Assembly: GCF_003185655.1 (NCBI RefSeq)
Contig: NZ_QHJQ01000001.1
Span: 62,001 to 126,000, forward strand
Source: Coraliomargarita sinensis
GTDB lineage: Bacteria; Verrucomicrobiota; Verrucomicrobiia; Opitutales; Coraliomargaritaceae
DNA length: 64,000 nt
Direction of reading: 5' to 3'
The notes beneath the pieces are model-generated. The model worked only from the letters and a program-made list of their open reading frames with translations, did not search any database and was not told the DNA's origin. Positions 44,227 through 52,324 of the stretch are shown piece by piece. Every line of letters begins with the position of its first letter. Position 1 is the first letter of the stretch. The position numbers and the translations under genes are program-made.

Positions 44227-44526
44227 ATGCTTGTTCACACTGTATTATTCTGGCTCAAAGAAGACCTCGATGAGGCGCAAAAAGCGGATTTCCGCAAAGG
44301 CGTTGAAAGCCTGCAAAAGATCGACAGTGCGGAGGCGGTTTACGTCGGCACGGCCTCTGCCACGCCGGACCGCCCGGTGATCGACAGTAGTTATGATATC
44401 TGCCTAACCGTTATCCTTAAGGACATCCCCTCGCACGACGCCTATCAGGCCGACCCGATTCACCAGGAGTTCATTGGCAAATACAAAGACTTCTGGGAAA
44501 CGGTAAAAATCTACGACGCGGATTAA
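44227..44526 (+). CDS. Stress-responsive A/B barrel (Dabb) domain protein
   Basis: 99-aa dimeric alpha+beta barrel protein. The start MLVHTVLFWLKED and the later IPSHDAYQADPIHQEFIGKY are typical of Dabb proteins. Functions in the family range from unknown stress proteins to small-molecule cyclases, so none is assigned. It stands alone upstream of the NAD-salvage operon. Confidence 0.88.
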   Translation: MLVHTVLFWLKEDLDEAQKADFRKGVESLQKIDSAEAVYVGTASATPDRPVIDSSYDICLTVILKDIPSHDAYQADPIHQEFIGKYKDFWETVKIYDAD

Positions 44527-44673
44527 TGAAGGAGGTCGCTCTGCTGTGCCGCTTGCCGGGCGCCTGTTGCGATCGTGCCCCGAAGATGACACACCAAACC
44601 TTTTTGGTGGGCGTCCGACCAACCGGCACTCCACGAAGTCAGGCATGAACGCTTCATTTTAGCCTCTCCTCTA

Positions 44674-45264
44674 ATGCTCGACCAGTTCTTCAATCAACTT
44701 GCCGAGACCTCACCGGTCGAGTGGCTGGCGATGGTTGTCGGCATAAGCGGTGTCTGGCTGAGTATCAAAGAAAAGATCGCTGCCTGGCCCTGTTTCATTA
44801 CCTGCTACAGCTGCTACGTCTATATCAGCTACGACTACGGCTTGCACGCGTTCATGGGAATGAACATCGCCTTCATCGCGATTTCCCTCTATGGCTTTTG
44901 GAAATGGGCACGGAACAAGGAAGGGGCCGAGGACCGACTCCCCATCACCCACACAAAGAAAGCACACTGCCCGCTGGTCGGACTCTTCCTGCTGCTTGGC
45001 ACCCTCGGCATCGGCTGGTGGCTCGGATCGGGGAGAGAGGCCAACCTGCCATATCTGGATGCTTTTGCCACCTGTTGTGGCTTCGTGGCGCAATGGATGC
45101 TGAGCCGCAAACATATCGAAACCTGGTTCTTCTGGATCCTGTCCGATTTGGTTTATCTGGGTATTTTCATTCAGGGACCCTCCTGGCCCAGCGTTATTCT
45201 GTTCAGCGTGTTCATCATTCTGGCCGTTAAAGGCTGGAAAGAGTGGAAACCTCTGATTCCTTAA
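44674..45264 (+). CDS. pnuC: Nicotinamide riboside transporter PnuC
   Basis: Inner-membrane carrier for nicotinamide riboside, 196 aa with about seven TM helices. EWLAMVVGISGVWLSIKEK and the NLPYLDAFATCCGFVAQWML region, with WFFWILSDLVYLGIFI near the end, match PnuC. The gene begins an operon with an unknown small membrane protein and an NadR-like kinase, which would trap the imported riboside by phosphorylation. Confidence 0.93.
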   Translation: MLDQFFNQLAETSPVEWLAMVVGISGVWLSIKEKIAAWPCFITCYSCYVYISYDYGLHAFMGMNIAFIAISLYGFWKWARNKEGAEDRLPITHTKKAHCPLVGLFLLLGTLGIGWWLGSGREANLPYLDAFATCCGFVAQWMLSRKHIETWFFWILSDLVYLGIFIQGPSWPSVILFSVFIILAVKGWKEWKPLIP

Positions 45265-45273
45265 GGGGGCAAG

Positions 45274-45681
45274 ATGAGTAAGACTTTCAAGTGGACGATA
45301 CCGGAAGTCGGGCTTTCCCGGGCGGAGCAAGAAGAGCATCGAAGTTACAAGCCCGCGAATCGAAGCATACACACTAATCAGGCAACTCCACTCAGAAAGT
45401 CGGAATTAAAATTCCTGAAAGAGTGGGGTGTGAAGCGACAACTCGGCCGGAAGGCCTACTACCAAAAACTGCTGCTGCGCTCTTGCCTGGCGGTGAGTCT
45501 TTTCACCGGCTTTTTCCTTTTATTTAAAGTCCTCGGAGTAATCGATGATGGAACAACCATCTACACGACCGGGACTATGTTGGCCCTGGGAGTGAACATC
45601 GCACCGGCGATCCACTCATGGAAGAACAATGAACAACGCTACGAAAAGCTTTTGGAGCGCCTGGAAGAGACAAAACAATGA
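45274..45681 (+). CDS. Two-TM hypothetical protein in the NAD-salvage operon
   Basis: 135 aa, not recognised. A basic soluble N-terminal half (to about 65) is followed by two TM helices (about 69-88 and 98-115) and a coiled Glu/Lys tail. It begins 9 bp after pnuC and overlaps the kinase gene by 4 bp, so it is firmly inside the operon. A regulatory or coupling role for PnuC or the kinase is possible but is inferred only from position. Confidence 0.75.
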   Translation: MSKTFKWTIPEVGLSRAEQEEHRSYKPANRSIHTNQATPLRKSELKFLKEWGVKRQLGRKAYYQKLLLRSCLAVSLFTGFFLLFKVLGVIDDGTTIYTTGTMLALGVNIAPAIHSWKNNEQRYEKLLERLEETKQ

Positions 45682-46196
45682 TACGAGTCGTTATAACGGG
45701 TGCGGAATGCACCGGAAAAACCACCCTGGCCACGGCACTCTCCGGCTATTACGGGAAACCGTGGACCCCTGAATACGTCAGGCAATATGTGGATACCATC
45801 TCCCGCGAACTAGAACGCAGCGATCTTGAACCGATTGCCGAGGGGCAGATTGCCGTAGAAGACCATGCACTGGAACTGACGAACGAGCTTGTTCTCCACG
45901 ACACGAACCTGCTTTCCTCCATCCTCTACGCGAATCATTATTTCGGTGAGCAAATCGATTGGGTGAACGAACATTTCTTGAGTCGCGACTATACGCTCTA
46001 CCTGCTCTGTTCGCCCGAAGGGATCGCATGGCAACCCGATCCGGGACAACGCGACAGCCCGGAGGCCCGCGCCGAGCTGCATAGAAAGTTCAAGGAGAGC
46101 CTGAAGACGCTGGACCTTCCTTACCTCGAACTCAGTGGCACCGAAGAGGCCCGTTTCGGCGAAGCGGTCCTGGCGATCGATAAATTGCTCAAATAA
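45678..46196 (+). CDS. NadR-like nicotinamide riboside kinase
   Basis: 172-aa P-loop kinase that would phosphorylate nicotinamide riboside to NMN. P-loop GAECTGKTTLA, EYVRQYVD and the LLCSPEGIAWQPDPGQRDSP segment match the kinase domain of NadR. The N-terminal regulatory HTH and the NMN adenylyltransferase domain of full NadR are absent. Overlap with the gene upstream (ATGA at 45678) suggests coupled translation. Linked to pnuC for NAD+ salvage. Confidence 0.92.
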   Translation: MIRVVITGAECTGKTTLATALSGYYGKPWTPEYVRQYVDTISRELERSDLEPIAEGQIAVEDHALELTNELVLHDTNLLSSILYANHYFGEQIDWVNEHFLSRDYTLYLLCSPEGIAWQPDPGQRDSPEARAELHRKFKESLKTLDLPYLELSGTEEARFGEAVLAIDKLLK

Positions 46197-46262
46197 CAGA
46201 GGGCCCGTAGGCAAAAATTTGCTTCAATTAAGTTGTCTTGCCGGGCCGATCCTGCACAGCTT

Positions 46263-46892
46263 ATGACCATGCAAGTCCACGCCCGTATCTCCAAAGAATG
46301 GCGCCGCCGCATGTTGTTCATGTTCGCTATGCTGTTCGGTTGCGCTCTCTGGTTCCTCACTGACGGCTACATTATCTGGCCGAAGGAAGCGGAACGCTAC
46401 GAAGCCTACGCCGAGATTCGGGACGAGATGCTCGATTCCGGGAAAGCGGAGAACGAAGAGAGCGAGGAATTGCGCATCGCCTGGAAGCGCTATGCCCGCG
46501 AGGCCGATGTGAGTGAAAAAATCCCGAAAGAGCGGACACCCGAAGCCATTCAGGAGCAGCTTGTGATCGGCTGGTTTTTGATCGCCGTTTCGCTTACCTT
46601 TGGGGGCTGGGTGGTGTGGAACCACCGTCTCAGCATTCGAGCCGAGGGCAACACCGTGATCGGAGCGTCCGGCCAGGAAGTTGACCTCGACTCGATCATC
46701 GCGACCGACCGAAAAAAGTGGAAGAACAAGGGAATCGCCTACGCTATCTACGAAGAAGGGGGCAAGCAGAAGCGGCTCTGCCTGGACGACCACAAGTTTG
46801 CCGGTGCAGAAGAGATCCTTCTTGAAGCCGAACGCCGGATCAAGGCAAGAGCCGGAGAGAGCGAACCGGCGAGCGAGAACGACGCCACGTAG
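46263..46892 (+). CDS. Hypothetical membrane protein
   Basis: 209 aa with two TM helices: near 17-36 (RMLFMFAMLFGCALWFLTDG) and near 103-122 (LVIGWFLIAVSLTFGGWVV). A charged loop lies between them (KEAERYEAYAEIRDE). The C-terminal part resembles a PH-like beta domain (LSIRAEGNTVIGASGQEVDL) and ends acidic. I chose ATG 46263; 46269 is also possible. The stop codon TAG is the TAG of a REP-like GTAG. Function unknown. Confidence 0.7.
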   Translation: MTMQVHARISKEWRRRMLFMFAMLFGCALWFLTDGYIIWPKEAERYEAYAEIRDEMLDSGKAENEESEELRIAWKRYAREADVSEKIPKERTPEAIQEQLVIGWFLIAVSLTFGGWVVWNHRLSIRAEGNTVIGASGQEVDLDSIIATDRKKWKNKGIAYAIYEEGGKQKRLCLDDHKFAGAEEILLEAERRIKARAGESEPASENDAT

Positions 46893-46989
46893 GGGCTTCC
46901 CTCGTGGAAGCCCGCGAACGCTCGGCAAACACCGCGCAAGTTCCGGCACAGCCCGCCAGCCTCACGGGTGCCGCACAGCTGCCCCCTAC
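46889..46989. repeat. Paired REP-like elements; the first GTAG holds a stop codon
   Basis: GTAG 46889-46892 supplies the TAG stop of the preceding gene. A perfect 8-bp hairpin GGGCTTCC (46893-46900)/GGAAGCCC (46906-46913) follows. A second, inverted unit ends with CTAC at 46986-46989 and resembles the element at 39268. The pair is head-to-head like a BIME. Confidence 0.7.
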
Positions 46990-47024
46990 AAAAAAAGCCC
47001 CGCCGGACGAACCGACGGGACTTT
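46990..47024 (-). terminator. Rho-independent terminator of the phosphofructokinase gene
   Basis: On the minus strand AAAGTCCCGTCGG pairs with CCGGCGGGGCTTT around TTCGT (two mismatches), and the T-run continues past the stem. It lies about 53 nt beyond the stop codon of the minus-strand gene. Confidence 0.85.
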
Positions 47025-47076
47025 GAAATCTGTTGAACAGGGCTGATTTTCGGCCTCTGTCTTCCGGCCTCTGAAC

Positions 47077-48339
47077 TTACTCGAAGCTGTGCGCGCCGAG
47101 TTTACGCTCGATCTTTTCCGCGCGAAGCGAGACGAGATTCGGCACGCCGTTTTCGTAAGGCACCTGCACCTCACCCTCGATGAGTGGCAGCGCATACTTG
47201 TAGAAGTTGTAGTTCATGCTGACGCCGTCTTCGTTGATCCAGCTCTCGGGCAGTTTCTTCACGCCGTTGGCGATCTCGGAAAGCGGAGCGAGTCCGGTTT
47301 CGCAAGTGTAACCGTCGCTTTCACCGCGGAGCAGCGTGACCATCTTGTCGGACTCACCGTCGATCGCGGCTTTGACTGCGGCTTGGCCGGCCATGAAGGC
47401 CTCGTCGTTGTCGGCCTGCGAGGAGCAGTGCACGGCGGCGCGTTGGGCCATACCGAGCTTCACGGAGCGAGCTTTCACCTGAAGCCCCTCTTCCACGAGT
47501 CCGCGGAGATATTCACCTGCGCCGCCCAGTTGGGAGTGGCCGAAGGCATCCGCACCGGCGCTGTCGGTGGAAACGTAGTTTCCGTCGGCATCGACAAGAC
47601 CCTCGCCGACCACGACGACGCAGTATTTCTCCTTCTGAAGAACGTGCTGCACATCGGAAATAAACTTCTCCTGCGAGAAGGCCACTTCGGGCAGATAGAT
47701 GAGGTGCGGGGCGGCATTGGGCTCATCACGGCGCTTGGCCAGTGCGGCCCCGGCAGCGATCCAGCCGGCGCTTCGGCCCATCACTTCGATGATTTGAACG
47801 AGGTCGTGCTGCCCCATGGCGGCGTTATCCGCGGCGATTTCCTTGACCGTGGTGGCAATGTATTTGATCACGCTGCCGTAGCCGGGCGTGTGGTCTGTCG
47901 TGACGAGGTCGTTGTCGATCGTCTTGGGAATACCGATGACGCGGAGATCGTAGCCGCGCTCCTGAGCGAGCTTGGCAATTTTATCCGCGGTATCCTGGGA
48001 GTCGTTCCCGCCAGCATAGAAGAAATAACGGATGTTGTGGGCCTCAAAGACCTGAAGCACGCGGTCGAAATCCGACTGCTTCTTAAGCTTGTAGCGGCAG
48101 GTGCCGAGTGCGGCGCCGGGCGTGTAGCGCAGGCCGCGGATATTTTGCTGGGACTCAGCGGCGAGATCGATGATTTGCTCGTTGAGGATACCGAGCACAC
48201 CGTTGAGGCCTCCATAGATTTCTTCGATGCACTCGTGGTTGAGCGCTTCGGTCACGACACCGGCGAGGCTGGCATTGATGACTGATGTAGGGCCGCCGGA
48301 CTGAGCGACGAGACAGTTTCCTTCAAGTTGTTCTGACAT
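47077..48339 (-). CDS. 6-phosphofructokinase, probably pyrophosphate-dependent
   Basis: Glycolytic phosphofructokinase of 420 aa. Early motif LVAQSGGPTSVINASLAG, then YAGGNDSQDTADKI and GIPKTIDNDL. GGND rather than GGDG places Asp where ATP-dependent enzymes have Gly, which in this family marks use of PPi; the Lys of PKTIDND agrees. PEVMGR-type motif is EVMGRSAGWIA. It would allow reversible, ATP-saving glycolysis. A strong terminator lies downstream and purB lies upstream on the same strand. Confidence 0.93.
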   Translation of the reverse strand: MSEQLEGNCLVAQSGGPTSVINASLAGVVTEALNHECIEEIYGGLNGVLGILNEQIIDLAAESQQNIRGLRYTPGAALGTCRYKLKKQSDFDRVLQVFEAHNIRYFFYAGGNDSQDTADKIAKLAQERGYDLRVIGIPKTIDNDLVTTDHTPGYGSVIKYIATTVKEIAADNAAMGQHDLVQIIEVMGRSAGWIAAGAALAKRRDEPNAAPHLIYLPEVAFSQEKFISDVQHVLQKEKYCVVVVGEGLVDADGNYVSTDSAGADAFGHSQLGGAGEYLRGLVEEGLQVKARSVKLGMAQRAAVHCSSQADNDEAFMAGQAAVKAAIDGESDKMVTLLRGESDGYTCETGLAPLSEIANGVKKLPESWINEDGVSMNYNFYKYALPLIEGEVQVPYENGVPNLVSLRAEKIERKLGAHSFE

Positions 48340-48402
48340 AATCTATTGGTGTTAAAAAGATGGTGGTGTTTGTGTGTCGTTTGCTCTTTCCGAACGCAAT
48401 AC

Positions 48403-49827
48403 TTAAAGAATTGCCCCGGGCTCGTAGCTGCTGGCAGCGGGGAAGCTTTGCACTTCCTCACGGACCGCTTCGCAAAATTGTGCAACCTGTGTTGCCGCCA
48501 TTCCGGTCTTGGCCTGGGCATCGGCCACGACGGCGGCCAGTTTCTCTGCGGTTAAGCCCAGGCGCTGGTCAGCGGCCAGGCGGTCCACCAGGTCGTTGTG
48601 CATAATCACACCGGAGCGAAGGTCGCGGACAGTGGCCACGGCGTGCTCCTTGATCGCCTCGTGGGCTTCTTCACGGCCGGCACCGGCTTTGACGGCCTCC
48701 ATCAGCACCGTGGTGGTACTGAGGAACGGGCCGTAGCGCTGGTTTTCCTGATCGATCACCGCCGGATAGACCTCCATCTGGTTCAGGATGGTGATAAACG
48801 TATCCAGCAGACCATCGATCGCATAAAAGCTGTCGGGCAAAAAGACGCGACGCACGACGGAGCAGGAGACATCGCCCTCGTTCCACTGGTCGCCGGAAAG
48901 TTCGCTGGCCATGGTGAGGTAGCCCTTGAGAATCGCGGCAAACCCGTTGAGGCGCTCACAGCTACGGCTGTTCATCTTGTGCGGCATCGCGGAGGAGCCG
49001 ACCTGCCCCTTCGCAAAACCTTCGCTGGCCAATTCGTGACCGGCCATAATGCGCAATGTCTTGGCAAAGCTGGACGGACCGGAGGCGAGACGGACAAAGA
49101 CGGAAACCACTTCGAAATCCAAGCCGCGGGGATAGACCTGCCCGACATTCTCAAGGGATGCCCCCACTCCGAGGTGATCGAGAATGCGGCTTTCGAGTTG
49201 GTCGACCTTTTCCAGATCGCCATCAAACAGGGTGAGCAGGTCCATTTGAGTCCCAACCGGACCCTTCAGGCCGCGCACCGGGTAGTTATTGACGATACGG
49301 TCCAACTCGCGGGCGGCGCAGAGCAAGTCCTCCCCGAACATAGCCAGCCGCTTGCCGAAGGTGGTCGGTTGGGCCGGCACGTTGTGTGTGCGGGCGGTGA
49401 TGACCAAGTCCTTCCATTGCTCGGCCCGGTCCGCCAGTTTGACCAGCGCCGCCAGGGTTTTCGTGCGGAGAATTTCCAGACCGCGCAGAATCTGCAGCTG
49501 CTCGACGTTTTCGGTGAGGTCGCGGCTGGTCAGGCCCTTGTGAATGTGCTCGTAGCCGGCAAGATCACAAAATTCTTCGATCCGGGCCTTCACATCATGC
49601 CGGGTGACGGCCTCGCGTTTGTTGATCGACTCAAGGTTGATCTGCCCTTTGACACGCTCGTAGGCCTCGACCGCCTCAGCGGGGATGTTCAGCCCGAGAT
49701 CCTTCTGGGCACGCAACACGGCAATCCAGTAATCGCGTTCAAGAGCGACCCGACCTTCGGCGCTCCAGACTCCCCGCATTGCGCCGGAGGCATAACGTGT
49801 GGCTAATATATTTGGCGTGCTTTCCAT
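48403..49827 (-). CDS. purB: Adenylosuccinate lyase
   Basis: Purine biosynthesis enzyme that releases fumarate from SAICAR and adenylosuccinate, 474 aa from ATG 49827. The superfamily signature is GSSAMPHKMN. TSRDLTENVEQ and ARTHNVPAQPTTFGKR carry the catalytic His region. The in-frame ATG at 49932 would extend it by 35 unrelated residues into the spacer before mscS, and is rejected. Confidence 0.94.
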   Translation of the reverse strand: MESTPNILATRYASGAMRGVWSAEGRVALERDYWIAVLRAQKDLGLNIPAEAVEAYERVKGQINLESINKREAVTRHDVKARIEEFCDLAGYEHIHKGLTSRDLTENVEQLQILRGLEILRTKTLAALVKLADRAEQWKDLVITARTHNVPAQPTTFGKRLAMFGEDLLCAARELDRIVNNYPVRGLKGPVGTQMDLLTLFDGDLEKVDQLESRILDHLGVGASLENVGQVYPRGLDFEVVSVFVRLASGPSSFAKTLRIMAGHELASEGFAKGQVGSSAMPHKMNSRSCERLNGFAAILKGYLTMASELSGDQWNEGDVSCSVVRRVFLPDSFYAIDGLLDTFITILNQMEVYPAVIDQENQRYGPFLSTTTVLMEAVKAGAGREEAHEAIKEHAVATVRDLRSGVIMHNDLVDRLAADQRLGLTAEKLAAVVADAQAKTGMAATQVAQFCEAVREEVQSFPAASSYEPGAIL

Positions 49828-49942
49828 GGTGTTTGAAATTGAGAAAAGGTGGGAAAATACACCTCTGCCCCTTTCAGGCCATAAAAAACCGCAAAAATGA
49901 AATTTGACCATTTGGTCCCTTATTTGCTGCATATAGGGTCAT

Positions 49943-51046
49943 ATGAATCTGAGCGAGTTTATGAATACGGAGATTGTGGCGGGGAATACCCTTTGGCGCA
50001 TCACCGGACTGTTTGGCCTCCTGCTCGTCGGCTTTACCGCCGGTAAGCTGCTGAAGTTTATACTCTCCCGCCGGGCAGAACAGTTGCGCGAGCCGCGCCC
50101 GATCATCGCAGCGACCCTCGGGGCGATTGGACGGGCCGCTCCCTTTCTCGCTTTTGCCCTGGGCCTCGCCGCCGGCACCAGCTTGCTCGTTCTCAATGGT
50201 GCGAGTGAGCTGGTCGGCACCTGTGTCGCGATCGTCGTGACCCTGGCGATTTCCTGGACCGCGATCTGTCTGGTCGATGCCCCCAAAGCCTGGATGACCC
50301 AGCGGGCCGGGCAAACGGAGAGCAAGCTGGATGATATGCTCGCCCCCATCGTTTCGAAGAGCCTGATCGCGACTATTGTTGTTCTGACGGTGGTGCAAAT
50401 TGCCCAGATTCTCAGCGGTAAGGAGATCACCTCGATTCTGGCCGGTCTCGGCATCGGCGGCCTGGCCTTCGCTCTCGCAGCGCAGGATACGATTAAAAAT
50501 CTTTTCGGCTCCATGGTGCTTCTGGCCGACCGGCCCTTTGAAGTCGGTGACCGTATCGTCGTCGACAGCACCGACGGTACAGTCGAGACCGTCGGCATGC
50601 GCTCGACCCGGGTTCGAACGCTGACCGGTCACCTGGTTACGATCCCCAACGGAGAACTGGCCAATAAGTCGATCGAGAATGTCACCAAGCGGCCGCATAT
50701 CCGGCGGATCTTTAACATCACCATCACCTACGACACCCCTCCCGCCAAGGTAGCCGAAGCCAAAGCTATTCTCGAGGAGATCATGAAAGACCACGAAGGC
50801 ATGGACCCCGAATTTCCACCCCGGGTCTTCTTTAACGAGTTTCAAAACTCCGCGCTGAATCTCTTCTGCATTTACTGGTATCACCCGGCGCTGTGGTGGG
50901 ACTATCTCGCCCTGACGGAGCGCATCAACATGCAGATCCTCGAGCGCTTCAACGAGGCCGGAATCGACTTTGCCTTCCCCACACAAACCGTCCATCTAGC
51001 CGGTGATCCCTCGCGGCCCCTGGAAGTGGGGGTGAAGGGAAGTTAG
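49943..51046 (+). CDS. MscS-family mechanosensitive channel
   Basis: Osmotic-release channel, 367 aa. About four TM helices precede the pore-lining helix GLGIGGLAFALAAQDTIKNLFG, followed by the beta domain ADRPFEVGDRIVV and TLTGHLVTIPNGELANKSI. The C-terminal alpha/beta domain ends with GIDFAFPTQTVHL, as in MscS. It is divergent from purB. It is followed by repeats of GTTG/GTGG type and by the dapF homologue. Confidence 0.93.
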   Translation: MNLSEFMNTEIVAGNTLWRITGLFGLLLVGFTAGKLLKFILSRRAEQLREPRPIIAATLGAIGRAAPFLAFALGLAAGTSLLVLNGASELVGTCVAIVVTLAISWTAICLVDAPKAWMTQRAGQTESKLDDMLAPIVSKSLIATIVVLTVVQIAQILSGKEITSILAGLGIGGLAFALAAQDTIKNLFGSMVLLADRPFEVGDRIVVDSTDGTVETVGMRSTRVRTLTGHLVTIPNGELANKSIENVTKRPHIRRIFNITITYDTPPAKVAEAKAILEEIMKDHEGMDPEFPPRVFFNEFQNSALNLFCIYWYHPALWWDYLALTERINMQILERFNEAGIDFAFPTQTVHLAGDPSRPLEVGVKGS

Positions 51047-51119
51047 TGGTTGAGTGGTGGGTTGTTGCGTCGTTGAGTTGTTGGTTGTACCTGTCCTATC
51101 GGAAGCAAAACTCGCCACG

Positions 51120-51149
51120 GACCACTTAACCACTTAACTACATACGAAC
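51120..51149. repeat. Octamer array leading into the dapF start
   Basis: Two copies of ACCACTTA followed by ACTACATA and CGAACATG give a period of 8 that runs to the ATG at 51150. A looser GTTG-rich array lies at 51047-51087. Confidence 0.6.
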
Positions 51150-51998
51150 ATGCAATTCAGCAAATATCACGCTCTCGGTAACGATTACCTTGTTCTCAAT
51201 CCCAAGGACGGCGACCTGCCGGACGAAGCCGGCATCGTCCGGATTTGCCACCGCAACTTCGGGCTGGGCTCGGACGGCATCCTTTACGGTCCGCTCGACA
51301 CGGATAAGGCCGACTTCGGCCTGCGCATTCTCAATCCGGATGGCTCTGAGGCGGAAAAGAGCGGCAACGGTCTGCGCATCTTCGCGCGTTATCTCTTTGA
51401 TGCGGGCCTGGTTAAAAACGAAGCCTTTACGGTGGACACCCCGGGCGGCGTTGTTACCTGCAAGATCGCGGACAATGCGGAGTCCATCACGGTCGACATG
51501 GGTAAGGTCAACTTCGGCATGGACCACATCCCGGTCGACGGCCCCGAACAGGCCGATCACAACATTGGGCAGAAGCTCGACATCAACGGCACCGAATACA
51601 CCGCTTACATTGCCGATATCGGCAACCCGCACTGCGTCATCCCGCAGCCGGAAATCAGCAAAGAACTCGCCTGTAAAGACGGTGCCGTCATTGAAAAACA
51701 TTCCCTTTTCCCGAACCGCACCAACGTGCAATTCCTCAAGGTAATTGACCGCAACAATATCGAGATCGAGATATGGGAACGTGGTGCCGGCTACACACTT
51801 GCCTCCGGCTCCAGCAGCAGCGCCTCGGCCGCCGTCGCCCATCGCATCGGTCTCTGCGACAAGGAAATCACCGTGCACATGCCGGGCGGCAAGATCGGCA
51901 TCACCATCGGCGACGACTTCGCCGTCCGCATGACCGGACCGGCGACCCGCGTCGCCAAGATGGACTTTGACGAGGAAGCGCTGGGGTTTTCGGTATAG
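51150..51998 (+). CDS. Diaminopimelate epimerase homologue lacking both catalytic cysteines
   Basis: DapF-fold protein, 282 aa. The normal enzyme interconverts LL- and meso-diaminopimelate for peptidoglycan and lysine with two Cys in ECGNG and ACGTG contexts. Here those positions read EKSGNGLRI (Ser71) and LASGSSSSA (Ser219). I checked the codons: AGC and TCC. The substrate frame is otherwise kept: HALGNDYLV, NPDGSEAE, GNPHCV, WERGAGYT. So it may be a Ser-based variant, a different isomerase, or inactive. No second dapF lies in the window. Confidence 0.85.
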   Translation: MQFSKYHALGNDYLVLNPKDGDLPDEAGIVRICHRNFGLGSDGILYGPLDTDKADFGLRILNPDGSEAEKSGNGLRIFARYLFDAGLVKNEAFTVDTPGGVVTCKIADNAESITVDMGKVNFGMDHIPVDGPEQADHNIGQKLDINGTEYTAYIADIGNPHCVIPQPEISKELACKDGAVIEKHSLFPNRTNVQFLKVIDRNNIEIEIWERGAGYTLASGSSSSASAAVAHRIGLCDKEITVHMPGGKIGITIGDDFAVRMTGPATRVAKMDFDEEALGFSV

Positions 51999-52320
51999 AA
52001 CATACGCTTTGTTGCGCCTATGTCCGTAGGGGCTGTGCTTGCGCATGCCCGGATCGCCGTTCAGGCGATGCCCCGAAAAGCACGGGAGGACCAGGGGTTA
52101 TTCATTAAGCGGGTTTTGTTAGCGTTCCGCATTCATGCGGCCCCACCTCGGCTCAAAAACCGCCTAAAGGCGGTACTCCAACGGGGTCAATATACCCCCT
52201 GAAGACAAATGAATAAGCCCCGGCGGGAGCACAGCTTAAAAGGTGCTCTTAAATCCTGAGAGTTGCATGGTTCATGCGCCGCAGTGGCATGCGCAAGCGC
52301 AACCTCTAGGTTGTTTCGGC
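51999..52320. other. 322-bp structured intergenic region
   Basis: Convergent spacer after dapF and before the hemN stop. It holds two REP-like units of opposite orientation (52026-52074 and 52285-52324). It also has an inverted repeat GGGGTTATTCATT (52094-52106)/AATGAATAAGCCCC (52208-52221) and hairpins ACCGCC/GGCGGT near 52160 and CCGCAT/ATGCGG near 52130. No gene is seen. Confidence 0.65.
52026..52074 (+). repeat. REP-like element: GTAG followed by two hairpins
   Basis: GTAG 52026-52029, then GGGCTGTGC/GCGCATGCCC and ATCGCC/GGCGAT hairpins. The layout and much of the sequence match 1529-1573. Confidence 0.7.
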
Positions 52321-52324
52321 CTAC
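52285..52324 (-). repeat. REP-like element whose GTAG contains the hemN stop codon
   Basis: On the minus strand GTAG (52324-52321) is followed by CAACC/GGTTG and GCGC/GCGC-type hairpins. The TAG is the stop codon of hemN. The inner GCGCAAGCGCA piece resembles the unit at 52026. Confidence 0.55.

Noticed and set aside
44592..44609. CACCAAA/TTTGGTG hairpin as a terminator before pnuC
   Set aside because: No T-run follows, so termination is not supported.
47089..48285. Plus-strand open frame opposite the phosphofructokinase gene
   Set aside because: Antisense of a conserved enzyme; the minus-strand gene also has the matching terminator.
48598..49806. Plus-strand open frame opposite purB
   Set aside because: Antisense to the adenylosuccinate lyase signature region.
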